A stretch of DNA of 64,000 nt from Bradyrhizobium sp. JYMT SZCCT0180 (GCF_018130165.1 NZ_JAFCLZ010000013.1:1-64000); one strand, 5' to 3'. Counted from the stretch's first letter, positions 9,008-16,993 are shown. Program-made: numbers and translations. Notes: generated by a model from the letters alone, not told the origin.

Positions 9008-9215
9008 TCACGTGGGCTCTAGGTTGCTCAGTTCGCCGTGGATGAAGCGCCTGACGTAATCGGCAACGACAAGATCGCGGTCCGCTGGCATTAGTGTCCC
9101 ATGTCTGAATGTCCGCACCGCGATGTAGAAAGTTCGACCGTCGAGACCCCAAACTGCCTCGCTCTCACGTTTCGGAGACAGCTCGCCCGAGTTGCGAGCT
9201 TTTGAAGCGCTTCAT
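9008..9215 (-). pseudogene. Small conserved-looking protein with +1 frameshift
   Basis: ATG 9215 begins MKRFK; removing one A from the AAAA run that follows joins it to a frame containing SGELSPKRESEAVWGLDG, RTFYIAVRTFRHGTLM and DRDLVVADYVRRFIHGEL, ending at TGA 9008. The length 208 is 3x69+1, which fits exactly one extra base. The protein would have 68 residues. I recognise no domain. Without the correction the frame stops after 16 codons, so it is either a pseudogene or a homopolymer error. Confidence 0.5.
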
Positions 9216-9327
9216 CTTACGTATCTCCAGGCAACGGGCAGGTTTCCTCGTTTTTCGATCAGCGCCAAATAACGCGGAGCCACACGCGTTGCCCCCGATC
9301 TCTGCGGCTCGACCGACTGGACCAAAA

Positions 9328-9435
9328 TTACTCCGACTTCATCCCTGACGCCGAGATGACCTGGCGCCAGTTGTCGCTTTCCTGCGTCATAAAGGTGGCC
9401 GTCTCTTCAGGCGAACTTCCAACGGGGACGAACGT
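9328..9435 (-). pseudogene. C-terminal fragment of a Bug/TctC-type binding protein
   Basis: The minus-strand frame ending at 9328 reads VPVGSSPEETATFMTQE then SDNWRQVISASGMKSE, the characteristic C-terminus (VGSSPEE…W…VI…SG.K.E) of tripartite tricarboxylate transporter substrate-binding proteins. Upstream of about 9435 the homology stops exactly where a dispersed hairpin repeat begins, so the rest of the gene has been lost. Confidence 0.6.
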
Positions 9436-9509
9436 CAAAACCGCTTGACCTTTGATCTCGCCCAAGCGGCCGTTTCTGATCGGCCGCTTGTGGCGCAAAG
9501 CGGTCGATC
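9433..9509. repeat. Dispersed hairpin repeat, copy A
   Basis: The segment GTCAAAACCG-CTTGACCTTT … GCGCAAAG contains a perfect 9-bp stem, AAGCGGCCG (9464-9472) and CGGCCGCTT (9481-9489), with an 8-nt loop. A near-identical ~68-bp copy lies at 49572-49641. The tail CTTGTGGCGCAAAGCGG matches the repeats at 14954 and 56042 in part. It sits at the break point of the TctC fragment. Confidence 0.75.
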
Positions 9510-9817
9510 GTCGCGCCGATGTGCCAGAACCGGTCGCTGCTGATCGCAAATGGGATTCGTATCGCCTCTCGAGCAGGCCTAGGCGTTACCGTCAGATCGG
9601 GCAAAGAATACATACTTGGATTTAAGTAGCACGTCAGCTGGGATCTGGCGTCGTGCTTCAACCCTTGCATGTCAATACGACACGGAATCCGTTCGGCGCG
9701 GATCGGCAGAAGCAGCTTCCGCTATATCAGAGCGTGATTCCTTCTCAACTAGTTGTGAGTTTGCGGTCACACCCGCTGCCTTCGGGGAGCGGTCGTTTTG
9801 TCCATATGCGATGGAGC
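9510..9817. other. Spacer
   Basis: No gene that I can support. The open frames here are antisense or shadow frames without motifs. Confidence 0.3.
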
Positions 9818-10315
9818 TCAGCCGCCGTACTTGGTCGTCTCGAACAGAAACCAGACCCTCTGTTCGCCTTCGTCGATCCAATTCTCGAGAAGGCTCGCGC
9901 CGGCAAGATCGCCATTCTTATCGCAGAGCGCGTGTGTCTCACGCATGTTTGTCACGAGAAACTCGTTGTCCTTGCGCAGTTCTTCCAGCATGTCGGCGGG
10001 TCGGACGTCGGCCTCATCGTTGTCGCGCAGACGCTGGCATCTCGCAATATGGCCAATCGATCTAATCGTGGTGCCGCCTATCTTTCTGACCCGCTCGGCG
10101 ATCGCGTCCGTCGTCGCGAAAATCTGCTCACCCTGATCGTCCAGCAGCAGATGGTAGTCGCGAAAATGCGGACCCGAAATGTGCCAATGAAAATTCTTTG
10201 TCTTGAGGTAGAGAGCGAACATGTCCGCCAAAAGCCGCGTGAAGGACGCGGAAAGCGTCTGAATGGCATCGTCGGAGAAGCCGGCCGAAGTCTCAAGTGC
10301 GGCAAGAGCAGTCAT
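9818..10315 (-). CDS. dps: Dps-family ferritin-like DNA-protection protein
   Basis: The 165-residue protein has the Dps ferroxidase signature: KTKNFHWHISGPHFRDYHLL near residue 38 with the metal-binding His pair, then LDDQGEQIFATTDAIAERVR carrying the Asp and Glu ligands. Length and four-helix pattern fit Dps. It would oxidise and store iron using peroxide and protect DNA in stress or stationary phase, in the cytoplasm. It is monocistronic, with a stub of an exported protein and a small membrane protein upstream on the same strand. No Fur or OxyR site was identified. Confidence 0.9.
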   Translation of the reverse strand: MTALAALETSAGFSDDAIQTLSASFTRLLADMFALYLKTKNFHWHISGPHFRDYHLLLDDQGEQIFATTDAIAERVRKIGGTTIRSIGHIARCQRLRDNDEADVRPADMLEELRKDNEFLVTNMRETHALCDKNGDLAGASLLENWIDEGEQRVWFLFETTKYGG

Positions 10316-10372
10316 TTCGCCAATCTCCAGTATTTGCGGCTAATCACAGCGTGAACCATCGGCGGCAAGGCG

Positions 10373-10534
10373 CTAGTTCCGCTGAGCGGTCCAGTATCCC
10401 GAGCAACGGGCACTTCCAGAATAGCCGTTCCACGTACCGCGGCCGGAATTGCTCGAGAGTCGGCCCGAGCCGGACGCGTACTTGTCATGAACGGTCACCG
10501 AGGCGTGAACGGCACCGGAACGCGCCACATGGCC
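10373..10534 (-). pseudogene. C-terminal fragment of a small exported protein
   Basis: The frame reads HVARSGAVHASVTVHDKYAS, GSGRLSSNSGRGTWNG and CSGYWTAQRN before its stop. This is closely similar to the C-terminal half of the intact 120-residue exported protein at 48559-48921 (HVGRSGAVRASVTVHDKYAS … CSGYWTAQRNN). The N-terminal half with the signal peptide is absent, so it is a truncated paralogue. Confidence 0.75.
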
Positions 10535-10661
10535 CAAAGCAATCGAATAGGCAATCAGCTCAGATGATGGGCCTGCTGGAGGCCGTACCGCACGCACCAA
10601 TCTTGATAATTCGCCAGAAAATCCGGTTGGCGAATGGCAGTGAATGCAACAGATTGAAAAT

Positions 10662-11153
10662 CTACGATGCGCAAGCGGGCGACAAATTTACAGCTCTTAA
10701 CAGATCGCCAACCGGACCAGGCCGGCTGCAAGGCTTCACGGGATCAGATGGTTTGGATCGATCCATAGCTTGATTTCGTTTGCGGTCGACGTTCTTTCTC
10801 GTCTTTCTGAATTCGCTCCGTTGCGAATCTTTGGGCGAAGGTGAAAAGGCATGAGGATCGCGCCAGTGTCGGCTTATGATCTTGGTTTCCACCGGCGGGC
10901 TGGGTGGAATTACGACAGGGGTGGTTGGCTCGATTGGCTGCAAGACAGCTTGGGGCGAGGCTTCCTGACGCACGTAGTTAATCTCAAGTCGATCCGCCTT
11001 GCTGAGCGCGTGTTCAGCGTCAGCAACGCCGACCGTCGATGCGTCTGGTGATATCTCAGCGGCCGCGAGGCCGGCAGGCGTCCTAACCGCCTTGCCGACA
11101 GTCAAGGCGCTGACCAGCGCTAATGCAATCGCAAGCCAGATCGTCCTGATCAT
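10662..11153 (-). CDS. Membrane-anchored hypothetical protein
   Basis: I chose ATG 11153 (MIRTIWLAIALALVSALTVG) rather than the upstream in-frame start because AGGG lies about 6 nt before it and the protein then begins with its hydrophobic segment. A single N-terminal membrane helix or signal anchor (residues ~3-22) is followed by a hydrophilic, Pro- and Ser-rich region (PVVIPPSPPVETKIISRHW) and a basic tail. I recall similar hypothetical proteins in Bradyrhizobium, but know no function. The C-terminal ~40 residues look low-complexity and could be an altered end. Confidence 0.55.
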   Translation of the reverse strand: MIRTIWLAIALALVSALTVGKAVRTPAGLAAAEISPDASTVGVADAEHALSKADRLEINYVRQEASPQAVLQPIEPTTPVVIPPSPPVETKIISRHWRDPHAFSPSPKDSQRSEFRKTRKNVDRKRNQAMDRSKPSDPVKPCSRPGPVGDLLRAVNLSPACAS

Positions 11154-11266
11154 CTGCTGCCCTAGACCGGTATCAGCGGGTAGCCTCAGCATGGATTCTG
11201 GCGGTTAAAGGGCGGGATAGACCCAATTGTGAGGAATAAAGGGAAATCGCCGGCGAGCGCGCTTCG

Positions 11267-11380
11267 TTGCCGGCGAAAGCTTCATCTCTTAAGGCCGAGA
11301 GTGCGGGTCTTCTCCTGTTCAAAAAACGTGAAAGTGACATCCAGTTCCTGCTCGGCCACCGGGGGGCCGTTCCGTCCGCC
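11267..11380 (+). pseudogene. NUDIX hydrolase N-terminal fragment
   Basis: The frame reads KAESAGLLLFKKRESDIQFL then LGHRGA, matching the first strand of small NUDIX hydrolases (SAGLLLYRR…LLaHPGGPF). The HPGGPF motif is present one frame over at about 11358-11375, so one base has been lost, and the catalytic GX5EX7REUXEEXGU box is absent. It is a dead stub. Confidence 0.6.
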
Positions 11381-11465
11381 AGCGCTACGCAACCGGGTTT
11401 GCGTTCACAAGTGTACAGACGCTTGCAATTTTTCAGGTCAACATATGTGACGCATTAGGTCATCA

Positions 11466-11502
11466 CGGCCCCAGTTGCTTCCCCGCGCTGGGGCCGCTTT
11501 TT
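11466..11502 (+). terminator. Strong rho-independent terminator
   Basis: CGGCCCCAG (11466-11474) pairs with CTGGGGCCG (11488-11496), a 9-bp GC-rich stem with a 13-nt loop, followed by CTTTTT. No intact plus-strand gene precedes it; it probably ended the transcript of the gene now reduced to the NUDIX stub, or an unannotated small RNA. Confidence 0.75.
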
Positions 11503-11947
11503 AACAAGCACGTCAGCCAGTTCAATCGCGGCCGCATAGGAAGCTAGGTTCCCTCGTGCACACGATTGAGCGCCTAGCTGAACGCGAGCACGAGCCAACC
11601 TGAGCACAAACGGTTGCGATTAGCGCGAGAAACCGTCAGACGACGAAGTCGTGATTGCGCATGATACACCTCCTACCGCTGACGGGAGGCGGATGGTCCG
11701 AATTAATTGAAAACTTCGGAATCAGTTGGAGCCGAACTTCCGAACTAGAGCCCGGCGCAAGACCACTCGTTCATGTGGGCTGCGGTATCAAGCTGCCGGA
11801 GCTGGCCCACCGATCTTGCCGGTACGGCCTTCGGATGGATCGGTGCGACGTCGTGTTCGGCTCGGTCAGACTGGCGCTGGGGCGTTCAGTGCTCAACTAA
11901 AGGACCCCCGTTACCGCGGACCTCGAGAATTGCGCGAAAAGTAGCCG
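11503..11947. other. Spacer
   Basis: No supported gene. On the minus strand a strong ribosome site (GGAGG) precedes an ATG near 11660, but the frame stops after eight codons. A weak transporter-like phrase near 11810 was considered and not accepted. Confidence 0.3.
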
Positions 11948-12076
11948 TTAGCCAAAAGTAGCTTTGAGCAGATCTGTGACCACCCAAGCCAGGAATGTCG
12001 CTATCGCGGCCAAAATCATTGTTGGATGGCGAGCACTGGCAATCTGGCGCCTGATACTATCCCAAAGATGGTTCAA
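11948..12076 (-). CDS. 42-residue single-pass membrane protein
   Basis: A TTG at 12076 preceded by GGAGGGCACC opens a frame of 42 codons: a polar start (NHLWDSIRRQIASARHP) and one clear transmembrane helix (MILAAIATFLAWVVTDLL), stopping at TAA 11948. The strong Shine-Dalgarno, ideal spacing and position 17 bp behind the next gene on the same strand suggest a real two-gene transcript. Function unknown. The unusual start codon and small size leave some doubt. Confidence 0.55.
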   Translation of the reverse strand: MNHLWDSIRRQIASARHPTMILAAIATFLAWVVTDLLKATFG

Positions 12077-12093
12077 GGTGCCCTCCGCCAGCG

Positions 12094-12312
12094 TCAACTG
12101 TCCGGGCCGATCTGGAGCTCAAGCAACGCTAACCGCTGCAAAGCGAGTGGATCGCATTCGCCATCCCGGGCGAGTCGAAGGATTGTTTCCGCCAACCGAT
12201 GGATGGTGTGTGAACTGACCGGCTCCGGAAGTGCGTTGACGGCATCCTGAAGCGCGATATCCATCACCTGGATCGCTTCCGGAGAGAATGACGCGTCCGC
12301 AAAGTCCTTCAT
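12094..12312 (-). CDS. Small conserved hypothetical protein
   Basis: 72 residues, acidic and helical, beginning MKDFADASFSPEAIQVMDIA and containing ILRLARDGECDPLALQRLAL. I recall close relatives in Bradyrhizobium (a short family with FADASFSPE at the start and a DP..LQR.AL.EL end) without assigned function. There is no signal peptide, so it is cytoplasmic. It is followed by the small membrane protein at 11948-12076, probably in one operon. Confidence 0.7.
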   Translation of the reverse strand: MKDFADASFSPEAIQVMDIALQDAVNALPEPVSSHTIHRLAETILRLARDGECDPLALQRLALLELQIGPDS

Positions 12313-12557
12313 GTTTTTGACACGAGCGAGGAGTGGAATACCTCGACAACGGGAAAAAGTGGTAAGGGTTCCAAATCCTGAGTTAAACGGTGTGGGGATC
12401 CGCGATACGAAGTTTTATGGCTTGGAGCCTTTGAACTCTAACGTTCAGTCAAGCTTTCGCGTGGCGACAGCTTGGGCCCCGAGGTGTCAGCCGTGTAGAC
12501 GAAGTCCGATGATATCGGGACTGACGGGGAAGTAGCAGCAGTTTGTCCAAGACGCAC

Positions 12558-12930
12558 CTAGCGGACAGGGTCCTTCAGCACTTCGTCTATCATTTCGGCG
12601 AGCTTTTCTATCGTGAAAGGCTTTTTGGAGGGTTGGTTGATCACGGTAGCCGTCCGGGACGCCGGCCGCGCCGTAACCGGTGGCGAAAATAAACGGACGC
12701 CTATTTGCTTTGATGACGTCGGCTACTGGCGTAATCATCTGACCATTGAGGTTCACATCGACGATAGCTAGATCAAACTCTATCGATTGGACGAGCTGGA
12801 TACCTTGGCTAATCTCACCCGGTTCGCCCGCTACCGTGTGGCCGAGCTCTTCGAGCATGTCGGCCACCATCATCCGGATCATTACTTCGTCTTCAACGAG
12901 TAATACTGAGTAGCTTGTTGGGCTCGTCAT
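12558..12930 (-). pseudogene. Receiver-only response regulator with C-terminal frameshift
   Basis: The receiver domain is clear: SVLLVEDEVMIRMMVADML holds the acidic pocket, LAIVDVNLNG the phospho-acceptor Asp, and FATGYGAAG the switch Thr. At about 12629 a run of five A bases shifts the frame; with four the sequence continues LQKPFTIEKLAEMIDEV and LKDPVR to a TAG at 12558, restoring the conserved Lys-Pro of the domain. As written, the frame runs on into unrelated sequence to 12487 and lacks the Lys. ATG 12930 is preferred to the TTG at 12936. The kinase partner is unknown. Confidence 0.7.
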
Positions 12931-13028
12931 TCTCAATCGTATCCGTTTCTGTAGCTAGACTGGGCGAGGGAGTGTCCGCGTTGCCGCCTCAACGAGCACA
13001 AATGGTCAGAGGGCTGCCTTTAGGAAAT

Positions 13029-13100
13029 CTAACGCAGCAGAAGTTCCTTCACGTGGGCCGCCAGGCCTTCCATCGCAAACGGCTTTGTAACGATAGCCAT
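13029..13100 (-). pseudogene. C-terminal scrap of a response regulator
   Basis: The frame ending at 13029 reads MAIVTKPFAMEGLAAHVKEL, the last strand and helix of a receiver domain with its conserved Lys-Pro. Nothing of the rest of the domain is present upstream, where a 34-bp repeat (13109-13142) begins almost at once. Confidence 0.55.
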
Positions 13101-13108
13101 TGTCAGGT

Positions 13109-13142
13109 ACCGGTACCGGTTACTGACCCACATTCTCGCGCT
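13109..13142. repeat. 34-bp direct repeat, left copy
   Basis: ACCGGTACCGGT followed by TA.TG.C.CA..TTCTCGCGCT occurs here and at 13771-13804 with 29 of 34 positions identical and the same orientation. The two copies flank the exported-protein gene at 13157-13624. Confidence 0.7.
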
Positions 13143-13156
13143 AGATCTTAGGCCTG

Positions 13157-13624
13157 CTAGTTTCCGAGCGACAGGCTGATCCGAGTGACGACCGAATCCC
13201 ACTGACGGTCTTCCGCGGCTGGATAATTTATTAGGACGCAATTCATGTATTCGTTTACCCGGTTGCAGCGGTTGTACCAGGTTCGCCCATTGCGAATGCT
13301 GGACACTGCAAAGAAACGCGGTGTCACTCGTTTGTACTGAATGTCAGCAGGAGGCCTCTGCTTTGCAAGAAAAGTGGCAGGCGAGTCGTTCTCAGGATTG
13401 GGAACTGACTGCAGAGTCAAATCTGCTCGGCGGTCGCTTGTGAAAAAGCGCCGCCCCGGGCCGCCCTCTGGCGCTCCCGCATCCTCGGTGAAAATACTCA
13501 CCGGGATATCTACTTTAGCGCCGGTACTCGGGATAGCAAATTGCCGCCACTGCGTGCTGTCCGCAAAGGCTGCCATCGGGACGAGGCTGACAATCAATCC
13601 AATAATCCAGTTGCGCGCACCCAT
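13157..13624 (-). CDS. Periplasmic hypothetical protein
   Basis: From ATG 13624 (MGARNWIIGLIVSLVPMAAF-ADS) the protein has a typical Sec signal peptide with cleavage after Ala-Asp-like residues near 22, leaving a mature part of ~130 residues. It contains WRQFAIPSTGAKVDIPVSIF and WYNRCNRVNEYMNCVLINYP with two Cys that could form a disulfide. I recall related rhizobial hypothetical proteins of this length. The in-frame start nine codons upstream would place charged residues before the signal and is less likely. Function unknown. Confidence 0.7.
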   Translation of the reverse strand: MGARNWIIGLIVSLVPMAAFADSTQWRQFAIPSTGAKVDIPVSIFTEDAGAPEGGPGRRFFTSDRRADLTLQSVPNPENDSPATFLAKQRPPADIQYKRVTPRFFAVSSIRNGRTWYNRCNRVNEYMNCVLINYPAAEDRQWDSVVTRISLSLGN

Positions 13625-13770
13625 GCAGCATCTCAGGTCGGTTGATCTCAAACCATCAACTTCTGGACATTTGTTCAGTTCCTGCGGTTCTTCATGTCGG
13701 TCAATGAGAACGCAGGGGCGCGCGAGCGGAGGGGGTGAGGGCCGGGGGCGGTATGTCGGGATTGAAGGCC

Positions 13771-13804
13771 ACCGGTACCGGTTATTGCCGCATGTTCTCG
13801 CGCT
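13771..13804. repeat. 34-bp direct repeat, right copy
   Basis: Second copy of the repeat described at 13109-13142, with five mismatches. The core ACCGGTACCGGT is itself a perfect palindrome. Confidence 0.7.
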
Positions 13805-13936
13805 CGAGCATGCGTTTGTTCAGCCCCGTATTGGTCCTTGGAACGTTTCAACCGTCCCAGCATTGCCTGAAGACCGCGGCCAGCTAAGCAGGCACCGTGA
13901 TGGCGTCGTGGCCGCCACAAGACCCGAGTGTTTAGT

Positions 13937-14461
13937 ATGAAAAGCATTGTCGCGACCGCTATCATTCTCCTTTCCCTCTGCTCCGCGGCCGAGGCGCATC
14001 GTCTCTCCGGCACTGCTACCTACTATGGCGGAAGCGACCGGCTGTGCGGACGCCGCACGGCTTCCGGGGCGGTGTTCAACTGTGCCGGAATGACGGCGGC
14101 ACATCGGACGCTGCCTTTCGGCACGGTGCTGACGGTCCAGAGCGGCGGCCGGTCGATCCAGGTCACGGTGACCGATCGCGGCCCGTTCACCGGCGCGTTT
14201 CTTGATCTATCACCCGCGGCCGCAAACGCGCTCGGCTGTCGCTGTACCCATCGCAACGTGACCGCGACTGTCATGCAAGTGGGATCGGGTGAGACCGTCG
14301 TCGCGGGTCGAGGTCGTCAACGCCCCGCAGCTGCGGCAGCCATGCCGCTGTTCTTCCAGCCGACGAATGCCTTTACAGATCCGTCGGGAACGTTCGGATC
14401 CTCAATGGCCATGGCACCTGTGCCGCGTCACCGAGATCGTCACCGTGGTCGGCGCTACTAG
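13937..14461 (+). CDS. RlpA-like double-psi beta-barrel protein, exported
   Basis: ATG 13937 opens a signal peptide (MKSIVATAIILLSLCSAAEA) followed by a double-psi beta-barrel of the RlpA family: SGTATYYGG, CGRRTASGAVFNCAGMTAAH with the conserved RTASG, LPFGTVLTV, and VTVTDRGPFTGAFLDLSPAA with the Asp of the DRGPF motif. RlpA proteins bind or cleave denuded peptidoglycan glycan strands in the periplasm. The domain ends near residue 120; the remaining ~55 residues are basic and low-complexity (PRHRDRHRGRRY at the end) and may be an altered tail. There is no SPOR domain. Confidence 0.8.
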   Translation: MKSIVATAIILLSLCSAAEAHRLSGTATYYGGSDRLCGRRTASGAVFNCAGMTAAHRTLPFGTVLTVQSGGRSIQVTVTDRGPFTGAFLDLSPAAANALGCRCTHRNVTATVMQVGSGETVVAGRGRQRPAAAAAMPLFFQPTNAFTDPSGTFGSSMAMAPVPRHRDRHRGRRY

Positions 14462-14495
14462 GACGCTTCTAAGGAGCAGGTAAGGCGGCCGCGTC

Positions 14496-14847
14496 CTAAT
14501 TGTTGAACGGACCGCACCGACTGCGCCGAATCGACCCGTCGGAGTTGAATGTAAGTGTCGCTTGAACAATCTCATTTGGGACGCAGAAGTGCAGGACAAT
14601 GTCGCTGCCGTCCACCTGCAAATCGATGAGTTCGCCGGCAAGACATGCCCGCCTATCCTGAGAATGTCCGTTCACCGGGGTAGAGCGGAAGTCGTCGTGG
14701 TCCGGCCAAAACGTCGCGAATGACCCTTAGCGGTCATGGCGCGACGCAGAATAGCGGATTGCCGTGCTCGACATCTAATGCCGCCGCAGCGAGCGGCCAT
14801 GCCACCGCCGCACCGCCAAGAAGACTGATGAAATCGCGCCGTCTCAT
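14496..14847 (-). pseudogene. Broken Tat-exported small protein
   Basis: ATG 14847, behind GGAGG, begins MRRRDFISLLGGAAVAWPLA, a twin-arginine signal peptide of the kind seen on rhizobial exported proteins. This frame stops after 37 codons at 14734. In another frame, 14496-14727 encodes an uninterrupted, protein-like stretch (GELIDLQVDGSDIVLHFCVP, ATLTFNSDGSIRRSRCGPF) with no proper start except a GTG at 14675. Together they look like one exported protein of ~115 residues with a frameshift near 14730, or two unrelated remnants. Confidence 0.5.
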
Positions 14848-15201
14848 GCAACCCTCCAAGGAGGCTTCAGGACCACGCTAATCCAGGTCGAAGCATACCA
14901 CATTGCGGCATGGGAGTCCGGGGTGTTGGAGGACGGATCTTGAGCCGACCAACGGCAGCTTCTGGCGCAAAGCGGCCGTTCGTACGCAGACAGCCATCCC
15001 GCGACCGATAAGGATACACATCACTTTGGAACCAGGCTCGGAGCGAGCGCCCGCCGCCGACGCACGAGCACACGCAGGACGAGATCTTCGTTTTCGTCCC
15101 GACGTCTGACCCTCGTCGGACTGCTCAGTTCAGACTCGCTTGCCGGCGCTAAGCCAACGCTTAGTGAACAGTATCTTCGTCCAATCGATTTCCAGTCCAC
15201 G
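14848..15201. other. Spacer with a dispersed 29-bp repeat
   Basis: At 14954-14982 the sequence GGCAGCTTCTGGCGCAAAGC… matches 56042-56070 at 25 of 29 positions and resembles the tail of the hairpin repeats at 9433 and 49572. Nothing else was recognised. Confidence 0.5.
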
Positions 15202-15870
15202 ATGATAAGAACCTACTGGCAGCGATCTCCTCTCCCACACTCGAATTCGAAAGGGGTGTCCTTCGTGAGAACCGTCGCAGACCAGTTTGCCGCGATCAAT
15301 CTCGTCTCTACCCCAGCCGTCCGGACAGAAAGTCCCGATGTCAAGACGGCACCGAATGACTTGGTCGAGCTCCGGCATGCCCAAGTGTTGTTGGCCATGC
15401 CGGATCGCGACAAATTGGTCGATGCTGCGGAGTACCTCTGCAACATCGGTTGGGCAGTCAATCTGTCCAGACTGCATCGAATGAAGATCTATCTGATCAT
15501 ATCAGCGGATACTTTGCCACTCGAAGCCGAGCGTTGCTGGCTACTGGGGCTGCTCACCAAAGAGCTTGTAACAAACGCAGTGCGTCACGCTTGCTTCTTC
15601 GGCCCTCGAGAGGGCAAGATAAGTATTGAGCTGACATGGGAAGGCAGCTTCGTTCATTGCGCGGTTTCGGACAACGGGCCGGGAACGGCGAGAGCAAGGC
15701 CAGCGCGCGACTTTAGGATCGCGCACAGTTTTGCCAGAAGCCTGGGTGGCCGGATAGGTCATTGGTTTGATGATCAAGGTACATCCTTTGTCGTGACCTT
15801 TCCATTCACGGAACGCGAGTTGCAGGAGATCAGGGCACCCGGCTTTCACCACGCCAGCGAGTCGGATTGA
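15202..15870 (+). CDS. Histidine-kinase-like ATPase lacking the H-box
   Basis: The C-terminal half is a GHKL ATPase domain: LLTKELVTNAVRHACF is the N-box, VSDNGPG the G1 box and GTSFVVTFPF the end of the fold. It is similar throughout to the protein at 37943-38809 (shared phrases AINLVS, LVTNA.(R/K)HACF). The other protein has RELNHRI with the phospho-accepting His near its start; here the matching region is degraded (VRTVADQFAAINLVS) and the helix between is shortened. It is either a decayed kinase or a kinase-derived ATPase. No receiver gene is adjacent. Confidence 0.6.
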   Translation: MIRTYWQRSPLPHSNSKGVSFVRTVADQFAAINLVSTPAVRTESPDVKTAPNDLVELRHAQVLLAMPDRDKLVDAAEYLCNIGWAVNLSRLHRMKIYLIISADTLPLEAERCWLLGLLTKELVTNAVRHACFFGPREGKISIELTWEGSFVHCAVSDNGPGTARARPARDFRIAHSFARSLGGRIGHWFDDQGTSFVVTFPFTERELQEIRAPGFHHASESD

Positions 15871-16141
15871 ACCAGGACGCAGTGATTGGCTAGGCGAACG
15901 AGACCCGCAAGTCGCGCGGCAAGAGCGACGGCAGTCGGAGAGGTCGCAGCACACGCAATAAGATTGAGCGGCGTTCTCGCAGGATCGGCTCTACCGCTCT
16001 CGCGAAATAGTTCGCTTAGTTTCTGCGTGTCTTGGTGGGACCATGTAAATGCTCGGCTCGCCCAAGCATGGCCTCCGACATCTAACGCAATTCGGTCTCT
16101 TGCTCTTGCAGGCGCCTAGCTCCTTCAGCGCAGACAATTGC

Positions 16142-16924
16142 TTACGGTACTTTTGTGAGATCCGCTACGCTCTTTTCGATCTTCTTGGCCAGATCCAAAA
16201 GCGGAGGGACGTAAGATGCTATGGCCTTCGTCTTCGGCATTGCCGAAATGAAGTAACTCACTCCGAGGGTGGCAAGAACCTTGCGCCCGTGGCGTATGGG
16301 AACACTGAAGGTGTTCGCTGACTTCGGTTGGACATCAGGCGATCGTTCCGCGAAGCCGTTGCGCCGCACGCGCGCAATGATTTCGCGAACCTCCTCCGGG
16401 TCGCGTGCGGCGCGATCCTCGGGATGACCCGAGCGAGCGAGTACACCAAGAATGTATTTGCGCTCCGCTGCGGGACAGAACGCGATATAGGCGCGGCCCA
16501 TCGCACGCGTCAGAAGCGGCAGCCTCATATTAACGGTCGCGTGAAATGGCGACATCGGGCTTTCCCGCGTTGTCGAGAACCGCACAACCATGGCGTCCCG
16601 ATCGAACACGGCAATGCCAATCGGAAGCTTGTGCCGGCGGGTGAATTCGATCGCCCAGGAACGAGCGGCCTCGACCACCAGCGGATCACCATGGAAGCCT
16701 GAGCTTAGTGTGCGAACCCCCGAGGTGACCTGATAGCCGCCCTGTCGTGGATCGTTCGCCACGTAGCCGAGCAACCGAAGAGTCTCCAGCAGGCGTACGA
16801 TGGTCGACTTCGGAAGAGCGGTTGCCTTGTGCAGATGTTGCACACTGTTGATTCGCTGGCGGTTGAGCTCTTCCAAAAGCGCGAAGGCGCGTCGAACCGC
16901 CTCGACGGGGGATCCGGAAGTCAT
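16142..16924 (-). CDS. IclR-family transcriptional regulator
   Basis: 260 residues with the IclR architecture: an N-terminal winged helix (VEAVRRAFALLEELNRQR, TALPKSTIVRLLETL as recognition helix) and a C-terminal GAF-like effector domain (MRLPLLTRAMGRAYIAFCP, FSVPIRHGRKVLATLGVSYF). It is divergent from the catabolic operon that starts at 17210 and most likely controls it in response to a pathway acid or CoA-ester. A 21-bp inverted repeat in the shared intergenic region (16973-16993) is its best candidate operator. Confidence 0.9.
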   Translation of the reverse strand: MTSGSPVEAVRRAFALLEELNRQRINSVQHLHKATALPKSTIVRLLETLRLLGYVANDPRQGGYQVTSGVRTLSSGFHGDPLVVEAARSWAIEFTRRHKLPIGIAVFDRDAMVVRFSTTRESPMSPFHATVNMRLPLLTRAMGRAYIAFCPAAERKYILGVLARSGHPEDRAARDPEEVREIIARVRRNGFAERSPDVQPKSANTFSVPIRHGRKVLATLGVSYFISAMPKTKAIASYVPPLLDLAKKIEKSVADLTKVP

Positions 16925-16972
16925 GTGGTCCTCCTCAATAACGCTGTTTAGCCCTTAAGCCGCGCGTTTCCC

Positions 16973-16993
16973 TCGTTCCATACAGCGGAACGA
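16973..16993. promoter_or_regulatory. Candidate IclR operator (7-bp inverted repeat)
   Basis: TCGTTCC (16973-16979) and GGAACGA (16987-16993) form perfect 7-bp arms around a 7-nt centre, 49 bp upstream of the iclR start and between it and the divergent operon. IclR-type regulators commonly bind such palindromes next to their own gene. The site is seen; its ligand is inferred. Confidence 0.55.

Noticed and set aside
11632..11665. Eight-codon frame behind GGAGG (possible leader peptide)
   Set aside because: No attenuator structure or downstream gene on that strand to control.
11780..11850. Phrase resembling a major-facilitator transporter helix (DLAGTAFGW)
   Set aside because: Too short and without neighbouring helices to claim a fragment.
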